From the NCBI GenBank assembly GCA_964030475.1, contig CAXIPT010000002.1, positions 6,906,191 to 6,970,190 of the forward strand: a DNA stretch of 64,000 nt. Direction: 5' to 3'. The notes below the pieces were generated by a model. The model was not told the DNA's origin and made no database searches. It saw nothing but the letters and a program-made list of their open reading frames with translations. Positions 22,333-33,416 of this stretch are shown in pieces (the stretch's first letter is position 1; each line of letters begins with the position of its first letter). Source of the stretch: Tethya wilhelma. Lineage: Eukaryota > Porifera > Demospongiae > Tethyida > Tethyidae. Position numbers and translations under genes: made by a program.

Positions 22333-23129
22333 ACAATAAAAAATGTATAAAAATGAGAAGTGAGGAATGGGCAGTGCGGTAAAAAGCAATGAAACAAGGC
22401 AAGTCTCTGAATTTCGGCACATGACTACTTCATTTTCATGAGTCAATTGCAAGTTTGAATTCCATTATTCAATGATAATTATCAGCCATTTGGCTCATGA
22501 GTCAATGCAAGCAATCACTTGATTAATTTAGATAACTTAGTAACAAGCATGCATGCAGAGTGTAGGTACACAGTAGCGTAGGATAGTTGAGTACAGTAGT
22601 CATGTGCTGAAATCCAGAGACTTGCCTTGTTTCATTGCTTTTTACCGCACTGCCCATTCCTACACTTCTCATTTTGATACAATTTTTATTATACTTGTTC
22701 ATTCACTTTTTTAAATACTAAGGTGCTCAATTGCATGGAAAGAATCATACAGCAGAGACTAGTCAGTCTCTACAACAGAAATGTGCTTGATGCGCATGCG
22801 CATTATATATGCATGCAACCACGTGGTATATTGACGACCTTTACCTATGTCAATAGGCTAAATAAAAAGTACAGTATTTTATATCGAGAGTTTCAAAGCT
22901 GCCTAGATTTTGTTTGCTACCTTTTCGCCAGCAAACGAGTCGAAAAGGATGTACTATGCATCAAATGAAGTCCCACTATATGGTCAAAGTTGGCTCAATG
23001 CCTTTTGTTTGTCTGGAAATCGCGTTCAAGTAAGTCAGTTAGGAAGGAAGGAAGGAAGGAGAACAAAATTGCACTCTTGTGGCTTCTCACCAGCGGTCTC
23101 TCCAGAGTGCTCCAGAAACTTTCTGCCTG
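22333..23129 (+). repeat. 1-kb unit family, copy U7 (5' part, split by BEL/Pao insertion)
   Basis: Inner palindrome and outer region with GATGCGCATGCGCA (about 22790) and CCACGTGG. It is interrupted in TTTCTGCCTG at 23129. The missing 165 bp are found at 51528-51690. Confidence 0.9.
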
Positions 23130-23545
23130 TGTTGTTGAGCTCTATCTTGGACACAAACAGCAAGCGCTGAACAGGCTAGCCAGCTAAGCATGCACACTAG
23201 GCGTTCACAACACGCTAGAGCACGCGAGGAGAATACTCGATCACAACAGTAATACTAAAATAACTTCAGAACAGGTCTGTGAATGCAACTGAGAATAGAC
23301 AACTCCAAACAAAAAAATGAACACAGACTATTTATAGAGAATGGAGAGGCGCTCAGGGCGCACGCAACACAAAGATAAGGCCTAAAGAAGTGTAAACCAC
23401 TAACAAAATTAATTAACAACTATAGTCACTATTCAGAGTTCAAAGAGAAGATGCATGAGGACTAGCTATGACACAACATGATGCAAGAGCAAAACAGAAA
23501 CCATAGAGGCACAAATTAAAACTAAATAACTATAACACATTAACA
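23130..23545 (-). repeat. LTR copy A (416 bp)
   Basis: TG...CA-bounded repeat (plus-strand ends TGTTGTTGAG and CATTAACA). It appears identical to LTR C (51112-51527) and is 5 bp longer than LTR B. Confidence 0.92.
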
Positions 23546-23606
23546 TACCGCCGGCCAAGACCGGAGTGTCTTAAGTAAGAGAAAGAAACAACAAACAACA
23601 ACTAGT

Positions 23607-26600
23607 TCAGTCAGAATTCAAATCATCTTCGGTAGGTATCAGTAGAGCCAACTTAGTAACAGGACGAACATAGGTACCAGTACCAGTCTTCACAGTAGCA
23701 ACACGAACTAAGTCGTCGCGTCCAGGGTGTACATCAATTACTCTAGCCAAAGGCCACTTGGATGGTAAGATGGAGTCTTCGTGCAAGACTACTAAATCAC
23801 CAGCGTTGATATTCCGGGTAGGGTAGTGCCACTTAGTGAAGCGATTGAGATGGGTGATGTACTCTCTGGACCAGCGTTTCCAGAAGTGTAGGACCAAAGA
23901 TTGACATAACTGCCAACGGCGAAGCAACGACAAAGAGGTGGGGTGCTTGAAAGATAGATCTGGAAGAGTTTGAAGTGAACGTCCAATGAGGAAATGTCCA
24001 GGAGTAATTGCTTCAATTCCATCTTCGTCGTTAGGGAGCGGGATCAAGGGTCGACTGTTGAGACAGGCTTCGATCTGAGTCAACACGGTGGTGAGTTCTT
24101 CATAAGTGAGCTTGACATTAGAGACGATCTTTCTGAGATGTGTTTTCATAGATTTGACTGCAGCTTCCCATAATCCACCAAAGTGAGGGGAATGCTGAGG
24201 AATGAATTTCCATGTGACATTGTGCTTCGAGAGAAAGTCAACAATGGAATCTTGGTTTTCTTTGGTCTTCAGAAATGCGAAAAGTTCTTTGAGTTCACGT
24301 GCTGCGCCAACAAAATTAGTACCATGATCACTCCAGATTAGTGAGGGAATACCACGGCGTGAGATGAATCTTCGGAGTGCAGCAATGAAGGCATCGGAAG
24401 TTAAATCAGACACTAGCTCAAAGTGAACAGCTTTTACTGAGAGGGACACAAATACACAAACGTAAGCTTTGACAATGGTTGGTCTCCGAACATATCCATA
24501 CTTGATCAGTACAGGTCCAGCATAGTCAATGCCAACCTTATCAAATACAGAACCAGGAGTCACTCGTTCAATGGGTAGTTGACCCATCATCTGAGGTTGA
24601 GGCTTGGCACAACCGCGACGGCAAGTAATACATTCTCGTACGATGGATCGAACCACGTTTCGACCACCCACGATGTGATAGCGTATGGACAAGGAGGATG
24701 AGAGCAAAGTCGAACCAGCATGTAGCAGGCGAAAGTGCTCCGTACGGATGATCACTCGAGTCAAGGGATGCTTGCCATGGAGGATGATCGGATGCCTTGA
24801 TTCGTAAGGAGACTTTGAGAGTCCTTGTCGGCCCCCAACACGGAGTAGATTCGAGGAATCGATGAACGGATGTAGTGACAGTAGAGTACTTGAAGAGGAC
24901 AAGGTATGTCGCTTCTTGAGGGTAGCAATCTCATCTTGGAAGTGTGTATTCTGGATGAGCTGGATCCAGTAATGTTCAGCATTGCATAGTTCCTGAACAG
25001 AAAGAGGAGTGAGTAGTTTCGGTGTGTCTTTGCTACGGCAATTGGCAATAAAGCGGAGAATCCAAGATGTGACACGTTTGAGGTGGTTGAAGTTAGAGTA
25101 GCGGTCAACAGGAATTATTGGTGATTCACATGTTTCTGTACAAGTCGTAACACAAGAGATTTCACAGTCTTCCATGGAAGGGTCATTAGAGGGTAGAGAG
25201 TGTTGCTTCGGCCAATCATCAGGTGATTGCTTGAGCCACGTTGGGCCATTCCACCACAGAGAGTGTTGCAGTAACTCAGATGGATAGAGCCCTCTTGATG
25301 CGCAGTCTGCAGGATTGTCCAGACCACTAGTGTGATTCCATTTTTCAGGAGGGAGCAATTCTATGATCGTGGATATGCGATTTCCCACGTAGGTTTTGAA
25401 GCGTCTTGGGCTGCCGTCAAGCCAATTGAGCACGATTGTACTATCGGTCCAGGCGTAGACGCTGGAGAGAGGAAGTTCGAAGACCTGTTGCACATGATGC
25501 AGAAGTTGAGTGAGGAGATGTGCTCCACATAACTCGAGGCGAGGTATGGTTAAACGTTTGATAGGAGCAACCTTAGTCTTTGAGGTCACAAGAGAGATTT
25601 GAACATTTCCATCGTGATCAGTGAGGCGAAGATAGATGACTGCAGCATATGCAGCTTCAGATGCATCAGAGAAGCCATGAAGTTCAATGGATTCAATGTG
25701 AGTAGTCTTGTCAAAATAACAACGAGGTATGTGTTTGTCAGAGAGAAGAGGCAATTCAGAGCGCCATCGTAACCAGGCGTCACGAATGTCTAGAGGAACG
25801 GGATCATCCCAACCAGTACGGTTCTCCCAGAGCTGTTGAAGCAAGATCTTAACCTTGATGGTAGAAGGAGAAAACCAGCCAAGAATGTCAAAGGTCTTGG
25901 CTACATCTGAAACAAGAAAGCGTTTCGTCACATTGTCGAGGGGGGGAATGTCCGCAATGGCCAATCGAAAATGGTCTGAAGTGACGTTCCATTCGATTCC
26001 CAAGGTCTTGGTATATTCATCAGAATTAGGGAGTGCTTGAGTTGATTGTACATCTTTGAGATCAGCTGGGAGATGTCGAAGAACGTTCGGATTGCTTGAG
26101 TTCCACTTGCGGAGTAGGAAACCTCCTTTGTCAAAGAGATTCTGGAGTTGAGCTTGAAGGTCAGTAGCTTCGGAGATTGAGTCTGCTCCAGTTAGGCAGT
26201 CATCAACATAGAAAGACTTTTCAACAGCTTTGGCGGCTTGAGGGTAATCGGCAGATAGGTCAAGGGCATTTTGCTTCACACACATATTTGCTGCGAAAGA
26301 GGATGCTGACACACCAAATGTCAGCCTTGTCATTCGATAGTCCTTGAGGGGTTCATCGGGTTTGTTTCGCCAAACGAATCTGTGTAGGTCACGGTCAGAT
26401 TGTACAAGGTCGATAGCGCGATACATCTTGCTGACATCGGCTGTAAGTGCAATGCGATGAAATCGGAATCGGAGGAGTACATCAATCAGTGGAGGGTGCA
26501 CAGTGGGTCCAACCAGCAGGGTATCGTTGAGTGAGACTCCGGTGGAAGATTTGGCAGATGCATCGAAGACTACACGAAGCTTTGTTGTAGTACTCTGTTC

Positions 26601-27788
26601 CTTGCGAACTGCGTGCATGGGAAGATAGAAGACATCAGTGGCGGTTTTCTGAAGATCAGTTGTGGGAACCATCTCGGCGTGGTCCATGTTGAAGTACTCT
26701 TCCATCACGTCAGAGAACTCCTTGAAGTGACCGTTGGCGTGTAGAGAACGTTCAAGAGAGAGGAATCTGTGGACAGCTTGGGTTCTGGATTCACCAATCG
26801 GCTTGGCATGTGGTTTCTTTGGTAAGGGGACAATGAACCTTCCGGTGTGAGTGCGAGAGTGAAATTCCTTGAAGTGCTGGACAACCAGGCGTTCTTCAGG
26901 GGAGTAGTTAGAGTCGTGCCTGGGATTCTCCTCTATTTCCCAGAACTTGCGTAGGATATCATCACCAGTCGTGACAGAGACGTGGTGAGATGCAACATAT
27001 GAGTGGTCCGGTGGTGTGTCGGTTCTTCCAGCGAGGATCCAACCAAACTTCGTTTCAAATGCCACGGGTGAATTGGGTGGTCCTGTCCGCCGGCCGTTCA
27101 GTAATGCATCAGCATAGATGTCAACACCTAAGAGGATGTCTATTCTTCCAGGACGTCCAAAGTCCGGGTCTGCCAGGTTGAGATCAGAAAGGTGAGTCCA
27201 CCTTGAATCGGGATGAACTGGTTGAAGGGGTAGATCGCAGGTCACGCGAGGGACCATTACAGCAGTGATTGGCAGCTTCTCATCAGGTGAGAACATGGAA
27301 GATATGGTGAATTGAGTTACAGAGTGAAGTGGAGATTGACGTGACAATCCAGCGATACCACTTATCTTGAGACATTTTGAGGATCTTGGTAAACAAAGAA
27401 TCCGAGCCAGACGCTCAGAGATGAATGATGTGGATGATCCAGAGTCAATAAGAGCTCTGGCTTTCATGGTCTTGCCATCAGGAGCATTGACAATGAGTTG
27501 ACAAGTCATTAGGAGAGTGCTGGAAGTCGTTCCAGTGGCTGTGTTAGATGACACATTTGGTACGATGTGAGCAGGTTGAAGGGTGGGCGTAGGTTTCTCT
27601 GGCTGAAAAGTTTCCTTCATGTCATTGTGGATCAAGGTGTGGTGGGGATTCTGACATTTTCTGCACCTATTGACGCTCGTACACTGTTTTGAGAAATGTC
27701 CCGGTCGGAGACAGTTCATGCAGAGATTGTTTGTTCTAAGTGTAGAGATCATCTTGTCACGGGGAAGTGATTTGAAGCGTGGGCAGGA
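23607..27788 (-). CDS. BEL/Pao polyprotein, partial (protease, RT, RNase H, integrase)
   Basis: Open from the contig edge to the stop at 23607. It retains the zinc knuckle, the retropepsin-like ALIDSGSS, RT with FYVDD (about 26199-26210), RNase H (GFSDAS), integrase HHCC and DDE core (GIDYAGP, SDHGTNF, HFGGLWEA) and the C-terminal DUF5641-type region. The N-terminal gag-like third is missing because the contig ends. No inactivating change was seen in the retained part. Details are given under the complete copy at 45449-50977. Confidence 0.9.
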   Translation of the reverse strand, partial: SCPRFKSLPRDKMISTLRTNNLCMNCLRPGHFSKQCTSVNRCRKCQNPHHTLIHNDMKETFQPEKPTPTLQPAHIVPNVSSNTATGTTSSTLLMTCQLIVNAPDGKTMKARALIDSGSSTSFISERLARILCLPRSSKCLKISGIAGLSRQSPLHSVTQFTISSMFSPDEKLPITAVMVPRVTCDLPLQPVHPDSRWTHLSDLNLADPDFGRPGRIDILLGVDIYADALLNGRRTGPPNSPVAFETKFGWILAGRTDTPPDHSYVASHHVSVTTGDDILRKFWEIEENPRHDSNYSPEERLVVQHFKEFHSRTHTGRFIVPLPKKPHAKPIGESRTQAVHRFLSLERSLHANGHFKEFSDVMEEYFNMDHAEMVPTTDLQKTATDVFYLPMHAVRKEQSTTTKLRVVFDASAKSSTGVSLNDTLLVGPTVHPPLIDVLLRFRFHRIALTADVSKMYRAIDLVQSDRDLHRFVWRNKPDEPLKDYRMTRLTFGVSASSFAANMCVKQNALDLSADYPQAAKAVEKSFYVDDCLTGADSISEATDLQAQLQNLFDKGGFLLRKWNSSNPNVLRHLPADLKDVQSTQALPNSDEYTKTLGIEWNVTSDHFRLAIADIPPLDNVTKRFLVSDVAKTFDILGWFSPSTIKVKILLQQLWENRTGWDDPVPLDIRDAWLRWRSELPLLSDKHIPRCYFDKTTHIESIELHGFSDASEAAYAAVIYLRLTDHDGNVQISLVTSKTKVAPIKRLTIPRLELCGAHLLTQLLHHVQQVFELPLSSVYAWTDSTIVLNWLDGSPRRFKTYVGNRISTIIELLPPEKWNHTSGLDNPADCASRGLYPSELLQHSLWWNGPTWLKQSPDDWPKQHSLPSNDPSMEDCEISCVTTCTETCESPIIPVDRYSNFNHLKRVTSWILRFIANCRSKDTPKLLTPLSVQELCNAEHYWIQLIQNTHFQDEIATLKKRHTLSSSSTLLSLHPFIDSSNLLRVGGRQGLSKSPYESRHPIILHGKHPLTRVIIRTEHFRLLHAGSTLLSSSLSIRYHIVGGRNVVRSIVRECITCRRGCAKPQPQMMGQLPIERVTPGSVFDKVGIDYAGPVLIKYGYVRRPTIVKAYVCVFVSLSVKAVHFELVSDLTSDAFIAALRRFISRRGIPSLIWSDHGTNFVGAARELKELFAFLKTKENQDSIVDFLSKHNVTWKFIPQHSPHFGGLWEAAVKSMKTHLRKIVSNVKLTYEELTTVLTQIEACLNSRPLIPLPNDEDGIEAITPGHFLIGRSLQTLPDLSFKHPTSLSLLRRWQLCQSLVLHFWKRWSREYITHLNRFTKWHYPTRNINAGDLVVLHEDSILPSKWPLARVIDVHPGRDDLVRVATVKTGTGTYVRPVTKLALLIPTEDDLNSD

Positions 27789-27789
27789 N

Positions 27790-28499
27790 ACTGGGTTGAA
27801 ATTGTTTCATAGATATACCTGTGCTGCTAGTGCAATGGCCCTCCCCCTCTGGTGGAGAATCCGTGTTTTTTAAACATGGATTGTGTCTACTGCATTGTAG
27901 ACCATACAGCCTTGTTGATGATTACTGCATTGTAATTGAAACTTTGGCAAGAATGGACTGGTGTTAAAATTTAAACTTTGAAAAAAAAAATGCAATAATA
28001 AGCTTATACTATTTTACAGATCATTGCATTCATTTATGAATTTAAGGATCTATATCAAGTATCAGGAATAAAAATAAAGTAGTCTGTGCCAAAATTGAGA
28101 CATTCCTATACACTCTATTAATTTTTTGAAATTTTTACTACTTGCATAATAATAAATTGTTCAGACATAGTGCTAAATTGAAGCCTTGCATATTGAGTAA
28201 ATTGAAGCCTTTTATTGTAATCATAATTCACACTGAAGTGGCTGCAGCTGTAAGTAAACAGGTATACATGCATGGTTTCTGTCATGGTCAGTTATGACAT
28301 TGCATGTGTATTAATTTTGTAATGATGTCAAAATTAAAAAACTATGGAATAGTTATGACATGATACCGTATAGCACAAAATATTGGCAGGAATAAAATTT
28401 GACAGATTGTTAAAAATTTCATGCATGTTTAGCAGATTTTATTTTGATGATAGCACACACAGCAATATACTTACTCTATATATACATGTGCATGTGCCG
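27790..28499. repeat. Non-coding; remnant of a unit-family inner arm
   Basis: The sequence begins abruptly after the N. About 28030-28150 (AAAGTAGTCTGTGCCAAAAT, then GAAATTTTTACTACTTG) is a decayed inner-palindrome arm. Nothing else recognisable. Confidence 0.5.
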
Positions 28500-28805
28500 G
28501 TGTGCAAAAATGACTGCTTGGCAGATTTAACACTGCCGGTCCTCACCAAAACTGCCAATCCACTAATCATCTGCCAAATTTTTGTGTTATACGGTAATTT
28601 GCCCAACTTGTGCACTTTCAGTCAAGCATGGAATTAGTATTAATTAAGGTGGCCTCACATATAATATACCACGTTACATTGCATTCTTGATTGGCAATAC
28701 GTGTATCAATCGATGCAGACTCTAACGTTTTAAGTACAAGTATAATTGTGTTTGATACGTTCTGTTGCCCTGTTTTTGTGCGCAAATAAACACAATGGGA
28801 AGTTA
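28500..28805. repeat. Dispersed repeat shared with 3164-3450
   Basis: Second copy of the repeat described at 3164-3450, with the same landmarks (CCAATCCACTAAT, GATGCAGACT, AAACACAATGGGAAGTTA). Family unknown. Confidence 0.75.
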
Positions 28806-29179
28806 ATATAGACTTCCCCTTATAAGTTTAGCAGCATAAAATAGACCCTTAATTACCCATGTAGAGCCATGTGTACCGCCTCCTCTTTTGGCGGCAGATT
28901 TTGAACCATGCAATGGTTTCCTTAATTAATTCACTTAATTAGTTTTTTGAGCGGGTGTTATTTACCACAACATTATGACGTATGACAGTTGCCCTGCCAG
29001 CTAGTGTTTGATTGAAGCTTATATTTCAATGGAAATTTATCTTCTCTATACCAAATTCTGTTGTGGAAGCCGCCCAGGAGCTGAATTCTTTATATCTTTA
29101 CTCTTGAGCACGTAGCTTTATACAGCATATTTGATATATAGCAGTTTTATTCACTTGTGTGTATTTATGCTATCTCCGC
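28806..29179. other. No gene recognised
   Basis: AT-rich sequence between a dispersed repeat and a composite TIR element. No exon or terminal repeat was recognised. Confidence 0.4.
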
Positions 29180-31285
29180 AAGGGCGTAGCCAGGATTTTA
29201 GAAAAGAGAGAGTAATTTAAAAATTTGGCACGCAAAGTGCAGGGAAAATTTTGTACAACCAGAAACTACACCTACTTAATTAGCTAATTTTGCCCCTCCC
29301 ATTCATTAAATTGAACTGTAACATGCGCTCGCTGGATCGAATGATCTGTAAAGCTTTGTAGCAGCAAAAAGAAAGCTTTTAAAAGTTGTTCTGTATTGAA
29401 TTCCAGCCAAAGATGTCTGCTAAGCAGCATTAATTGCTTTAATAACACATTTTAATAGCCTCGAACCAGGCTCTCTCCCGCTAATTTTTTCTGCACACGA
29501 ATTATCATCCATGTGCAAAGGGAGGGAGAGAGCCTGGAAGATTTTAATCACGTGCACGTTGTAGTTGGACGTTGTTAGGGCGTTGTGGTCAAAGTCGCCC
29601 ACGCTTGCCCTTTGATCCAGTTTGTTGCTGCTCAAAGTCAACGAGAAGCTGTCCTTTTCCATCGTGAAGCTTCAAATCTATGTCTAATTGGATTTATACT
29701 AACCTAACTCAGTGAGAGAGTCTCTAGTTTCCATAGACTTGCAGAAAGTCGCCATTTTGTACGAAGAATAGTGGTTAAAACCGTTCAAAACGGCAAAAGT
29801 TTGTCAACTTTCTTTTTCTCCAGGCTAGTAGTTAATGCTAAGAGCACAGAGCACAGTCTATCTCTTTAGTTTCTTTGACAAAACTGTTGATTCACGAGTG
29901 AAAAGACAGCTTCTCGTCCACTCCAAGCGTTAAAAATGGATCAAATTAAGCGCAAGTGTGGGCGATTTTGACCGCAACGCCCTAACCACATCCAACCACA
30001 ACGTGCACGTGATTAAAATCTTCCAGGCTCTCTCCCTCCCTTTGCACGTGAATGATAATTCGCGTGTAGAAAAAATTAGCGAGAGAGAGCCTGCTCAAGT
30101 GACTTAAGGACTGGGACAGCTGGTCTGCAGCATAAAAATGGTCAACTTTTAACGTCCTCCCTGACAAAACTCCTAGCTGCAATGCACAAGCAATTGTATT
30201 TGGGTAGACCATTGTATAAGGAAGCTGGATATCATTAAACCACACCCACTAATTAATTAGTAGCCACGTGGTACATGTAAACAAAAGCTGTTCACGGGTA
30301 CATTTTGCAAAAAGCGGTGATGAAGATCCAAGAATTGAGTAAGTTTAACTTGTTAGAAAGTATTCCCTACTTGGTTACTCTAAACTATCAGGAGGAGAAA
30401 AGGCTACCATTCTTATGTAAGAATTTATTCCATAAAATGTATTATTGTATATGACCTTTGACCTCTAATACATTACTATACGGAGGGAAAAAATTGAACT
30501 CTACTGATATTTTGCCATATCAGCCGTGTTACCCACGTGAGAAAGCCGTATCAGTCGTGTTACCCACGTGACTATGTTTTTTTGTGAGATAGCCAGACAA
30601 GAGAGCTGTAATTTGCTGCGCAGCTGCTGGTAAGTAAAATTTCACCCTCATAAAATATAGTAAGAAGAATAGAAAGAATAATAGTAGGCAAGCTAACTGT
30701 CTAAATCACAGTGTATTGTATATACGATAAATCCCTTATCGCTATAGTAACGGTGCGAATACCGGGAAATTTCACTCGTAAATTGCCCTAGGCATTAAAC
30801 TCGTGCTTCGCACTCATTCAATACCTATAGGCAATTTACTTGTGATATTTCCTGATATCGCACCGCTACTATAGCGATAAGTATATAGTAAAAACAAATA
30901 ACCACAAGAACGTTTACCAGCTATATCTATCTACAACACAAAGGTTTACTTACCTCCTTGAAATATATTTGTTAGGTATCCAAAAAGTAAACTTTGAGCA
31001 CAAAAAAACTAGCTAAACTGTGGAGCAACATCACCGCTTTTAGCATTTAGTAATTTGGCTCTAAATAAGTGGGCGTAGTACAGGCTCTAACTTGCGCACG
31101 TGACGTTCACGTTAAAATTTGCATAAACATTCCTCATTAAGCGCATTGCGCGTGTGCGCGTTTACTCCCAGTCCTTAATATACATGAGTGGTTCGAGGCT
31201 AACATTTTAATACCAAAGCGTAAATTTCGCAACCGAAAAAAGGGGGGCAAATGCCCCTCTGGCCCCCCCACTGGCTATACCACTG
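29180..31285. mobile_element. Composite nested TIR/foldback elements (about 2.1 kb)
   Basis: The outer ends GGGCGTAGCCAGGATTTT (left) and CTGGCTATACCACTG (right) resemble the MITE termini at 14597 and 14963. Inside are three further inverted pairs. One is about 140-bp arms at 29460-29605 and 29954-30092, around AGGGAGGGAGAGAGCCTG. Another is CTCAAGTGACTTAAGGACTG at 30094 against CCCAGTCCTTAATATACATG at 31168. The third is the palindrome at 30735-30881. No transposase frame was seen. It probably arose by insertion into insertion. Confidence 0.7.
30735..30881. mobile_element. 147-bp palindromic MITE
   Basis: Imperfect full-length palindrome: TTATCGCTATAGTAACGGTG at the left pairs with CACCGCTACTATAGCGATAA at the right. 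The centre is ACTCGTGCTTCGCACTC, itself a small hairpin. Non-coding. Confidence 0.85.
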
Positions 31286-31739
31286 CTCCAGGTAATGCTT
31301 CAGTAGTCAGTATAGTTCCCTCTCTACACAGAGTTTTAGCTGCAACATGGGTATGTTGGCAACTGCATGACTAGTCCCACCCCTTGGTGACCCTACGATC
31401 AACTTTGGAATTGAACTGGAACCATCTCATACTATCGCCACTGTGATTGCAATAAGTTTGTGCATAAATGCAATTAACTTAATTATCGTTTAGCAATGTT
31501 CTACATTTGATTGTAAAGGGTTTTCAAAGACTGGCTGCATGGGTGGGGCTTGTGAGAATCTCAAACTCTTTTACAATAGTCTTTCACAGCAGAATTGGGC
31601 ACAAGATATAGCTATCAATTTCCATAGAAATAAGCTTCAATCATACACTGGTAATTGTCAAACATTGTGTTGTGGGAACTAACCAGCTCAAAGACTAATT
31701 GAAAGGCCGGCACCAATCTCTGATTGAGCTACCTACAGT
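31286..31739. other. No gene recognised
   Basis: Sequence 3' (on the minus strand) of the death-domain-gene fragment. No homology to the introns or exons downstream of exon 3 in the complete gene was seen. Confidence 0.4.
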
Positions 31740-32021
31740 ACACATGAGTACACATACCTCTAGCAAGTGTAACAGTGTATGCTCCACTTGCACTAGATGT
31801 TCTGGGAGCTTGTGACGGATCGCCTGTAAATGAGAAAGGCACTTAAAAACTAAAAAAGTATTTGCTTTAGCTAAGCTGGGTAAATTTCACACAGAGAAGA
31901 TGACATGGCAGCTGTTTTTTAGCACACCCTATGTGTAACCTCTAAATAATGGTATTAGTTGTAACCTTTGCATTCCCATGCTATAGTAGTAATGGGCAAT
32001 AGATATATGAAAGATGTGAGA

Positions 32022-32070
32022 CAACACACACACACACACAAGCACATACACACACACGCACACACACACA

Positions 32071-32154
<84 letters not shown>
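32022..32154. repeat. CA microsatellite abutting assembly gap
   Basis: About 130 bp of nearly pure CA dinucleotide next to the N run. The far side of the gap resumes with GT (32919-32948) and CA (32953-32968). Reading frames through the tract are artefacts. Confidence 0.95.
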
Positions 32155-32918
32155 NNNNNNNNNNNNNNNNNNNNNNNNNNNNNNNNNNNNNNNNNNNNNN
32201 NNNNNNNNNNNNNNNNNNNNNNNNNNNNNNNNNNNNNNNNNNNNNNNNNNNNNNNNNNNNNNNNNNNNNNNNNNNNNNNNNNNNNNNNNNNNNNNNNNNN
32301 NNNNNNNNNNNNNNNNNNNNNNNNNNNNNNNNNNNNNNNNNNNNNNNNNNNNNNNNNNNNNNNNNNNNNNNNNNNNNNNNNNNNNNNNNNNNNNNNNNNN
32401 NNNNNNNNNNNNNNNNNNNNNNNNNNNNNNNNNNNNNNNNNNNNNNNNNNNNNNNNNNNNNNNNNNNNNNNNNNNNNNNNNNNNNNNNNNNNNNNNNNNN
32501 NNNNNNNNNNNNNNNNNNNNNNNNNNNNNNNNNNNNNNNNNNNNNNNNNNNNNNNNNNNNNNNNNNNNNNNNNNNNNNNNNNNNNNNNNNNNNNNNNNNN
32601 NNNNNNNNNNNNNNNNNNNNNNNNNNNNNNNNNNNNNNNNNNNNNNNNNNNNNNNNNNNNNNNNNNNNNNNNNNNNNNNNNNNNNNNNNNNNNNNNNNNN
32701 NNNNNNNNNNNNNNNNNNNNNNNNNNNNNNNNNNNNNNNNNNNNNNNNNNNNNNNNNNNNNNNNNNNNNNNNNNNNNNNNNNNNNNNNNNNNNNNNNNNN
32801 NNNNNNNNNNNNNNNNNNNNNNNNNNNNNNNNNNNNNNNNNNNNNNNNNNNNNNNNNNNNNNNNNNNNNNNNNNNNNNNNNNNNNNNNNNNNNNNNNNNN
32901 NNNNNNNNNNNNNNNNNN
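32155..32918. other. Assembly gap (764 N)
   Basis: Undetermined bases flanked by CA/GT microsatellite on both sides. The missing stretch probably contains exon 2 of the death-domain-gene paralog. Confidence 0.99.
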
Positions 32919-32951
<33 letters not shown>

Positions 32952-33060
32952 CACACACACACACACACATTATAAGATACATATTGGCGATCCTGGCACA
33001 CCAATGCTAGCCTACGAGGGGTGGCGACCCCAATACCCCAATATTGCTACAAATGAATAT

Positions 33061-33416
33061 TCCAAGAAACAGCTCAGGTGATACTCTGACAGTGCCATCA
33101 TGATGAGCAAGTATCGCTAGTACATTCAATTGCTGACTGTCGTACCTCTGAATTCTGCGCCGAGGCTTTAGCACCTTGGTGCTTTTCATTAAGCCTTGGC
33201 GCGTGAGTATCACGTTATAATATGGTAGTTGTTTTCGGTGTGTGTGTGTGTGCATCTGTCTGTCTATTACGGGATAATCTGAAAAATGGCAACATAGGAA
33301 ATAGAAGGTACTAGCTTACGTTCATGAATCGAAGTTATCTTGAAACATTATGTGTAGCATCTTGCAAAAGGTTGTAGTTTTGAGATCTGAGGCTTTTGTG
33401 CTTCTTTGAGCACTTA
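33061..33416. other. No gene recognised
   Basis: Includes a palindrome-like patch GCACCTTGGTGC (about 33171) and a short GT tract at 33237-33252. A minus-strand frame here shows no known domain. Confidence 0.4.

Larger units (their letters stand above)
20753..23129. repeat. Locus copy F (left part), carrying TE insertions
   Basis: Second version of 18740-20427. Homology runs 20753-21135, is interrupted by a 915-bp element, resumes at 22051, and stops at 23129 where the LTR begins. It resumes at 51528. The N at 20752 marks a contig join at its left edge. Confidence 0.85.
23130..27788 (-). mobile_element. BEL/Pao LTR retrotransposon, 3' part (copy A, cut at contig join)
   Basis: In element orientation this is the 3' two-thirds of the polyprotein plus the 3' LTR (23130-23545). 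It is collinear with 44977-49630 at a constant offset of 21842 in the coding part, with no visible amino-acid difference. The 5' part is cut at the N at 27789. The outside flank is GCCTG (23125-23129), identical to the flank outside the LTR at 51527. Confidence 0.92.
31740..33060 (-). pseudogene. Fragment paralogous to the death-domain/SAM gene (introns 1-2 and exon 3)
   Basis: On the minus strand, exon 3 is recognisable at 31823-31758, 66 nt as in the complete gene, with AG acceptor and GTATGTG donor and only a few substitutions (SQAPRTSSASGA retained). Upstream of it are intron 2 with its CA/GT tract and intron 1 sequence around GGGGTCGCCACCCCT. Exon 2 would fall in the 764-bp gap. Homology ends just after exon 3 and exon 1 was not found, so this is a truncated paralog, a rearranged allele or a misplaced contig. 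Confidence 0.8.

Noticed and set aside
31929..33004. Long reading frames across the CA repeat and N run
   Set aside because: They consist of dinucleotide repeat and undetermined bases; no real coding content.
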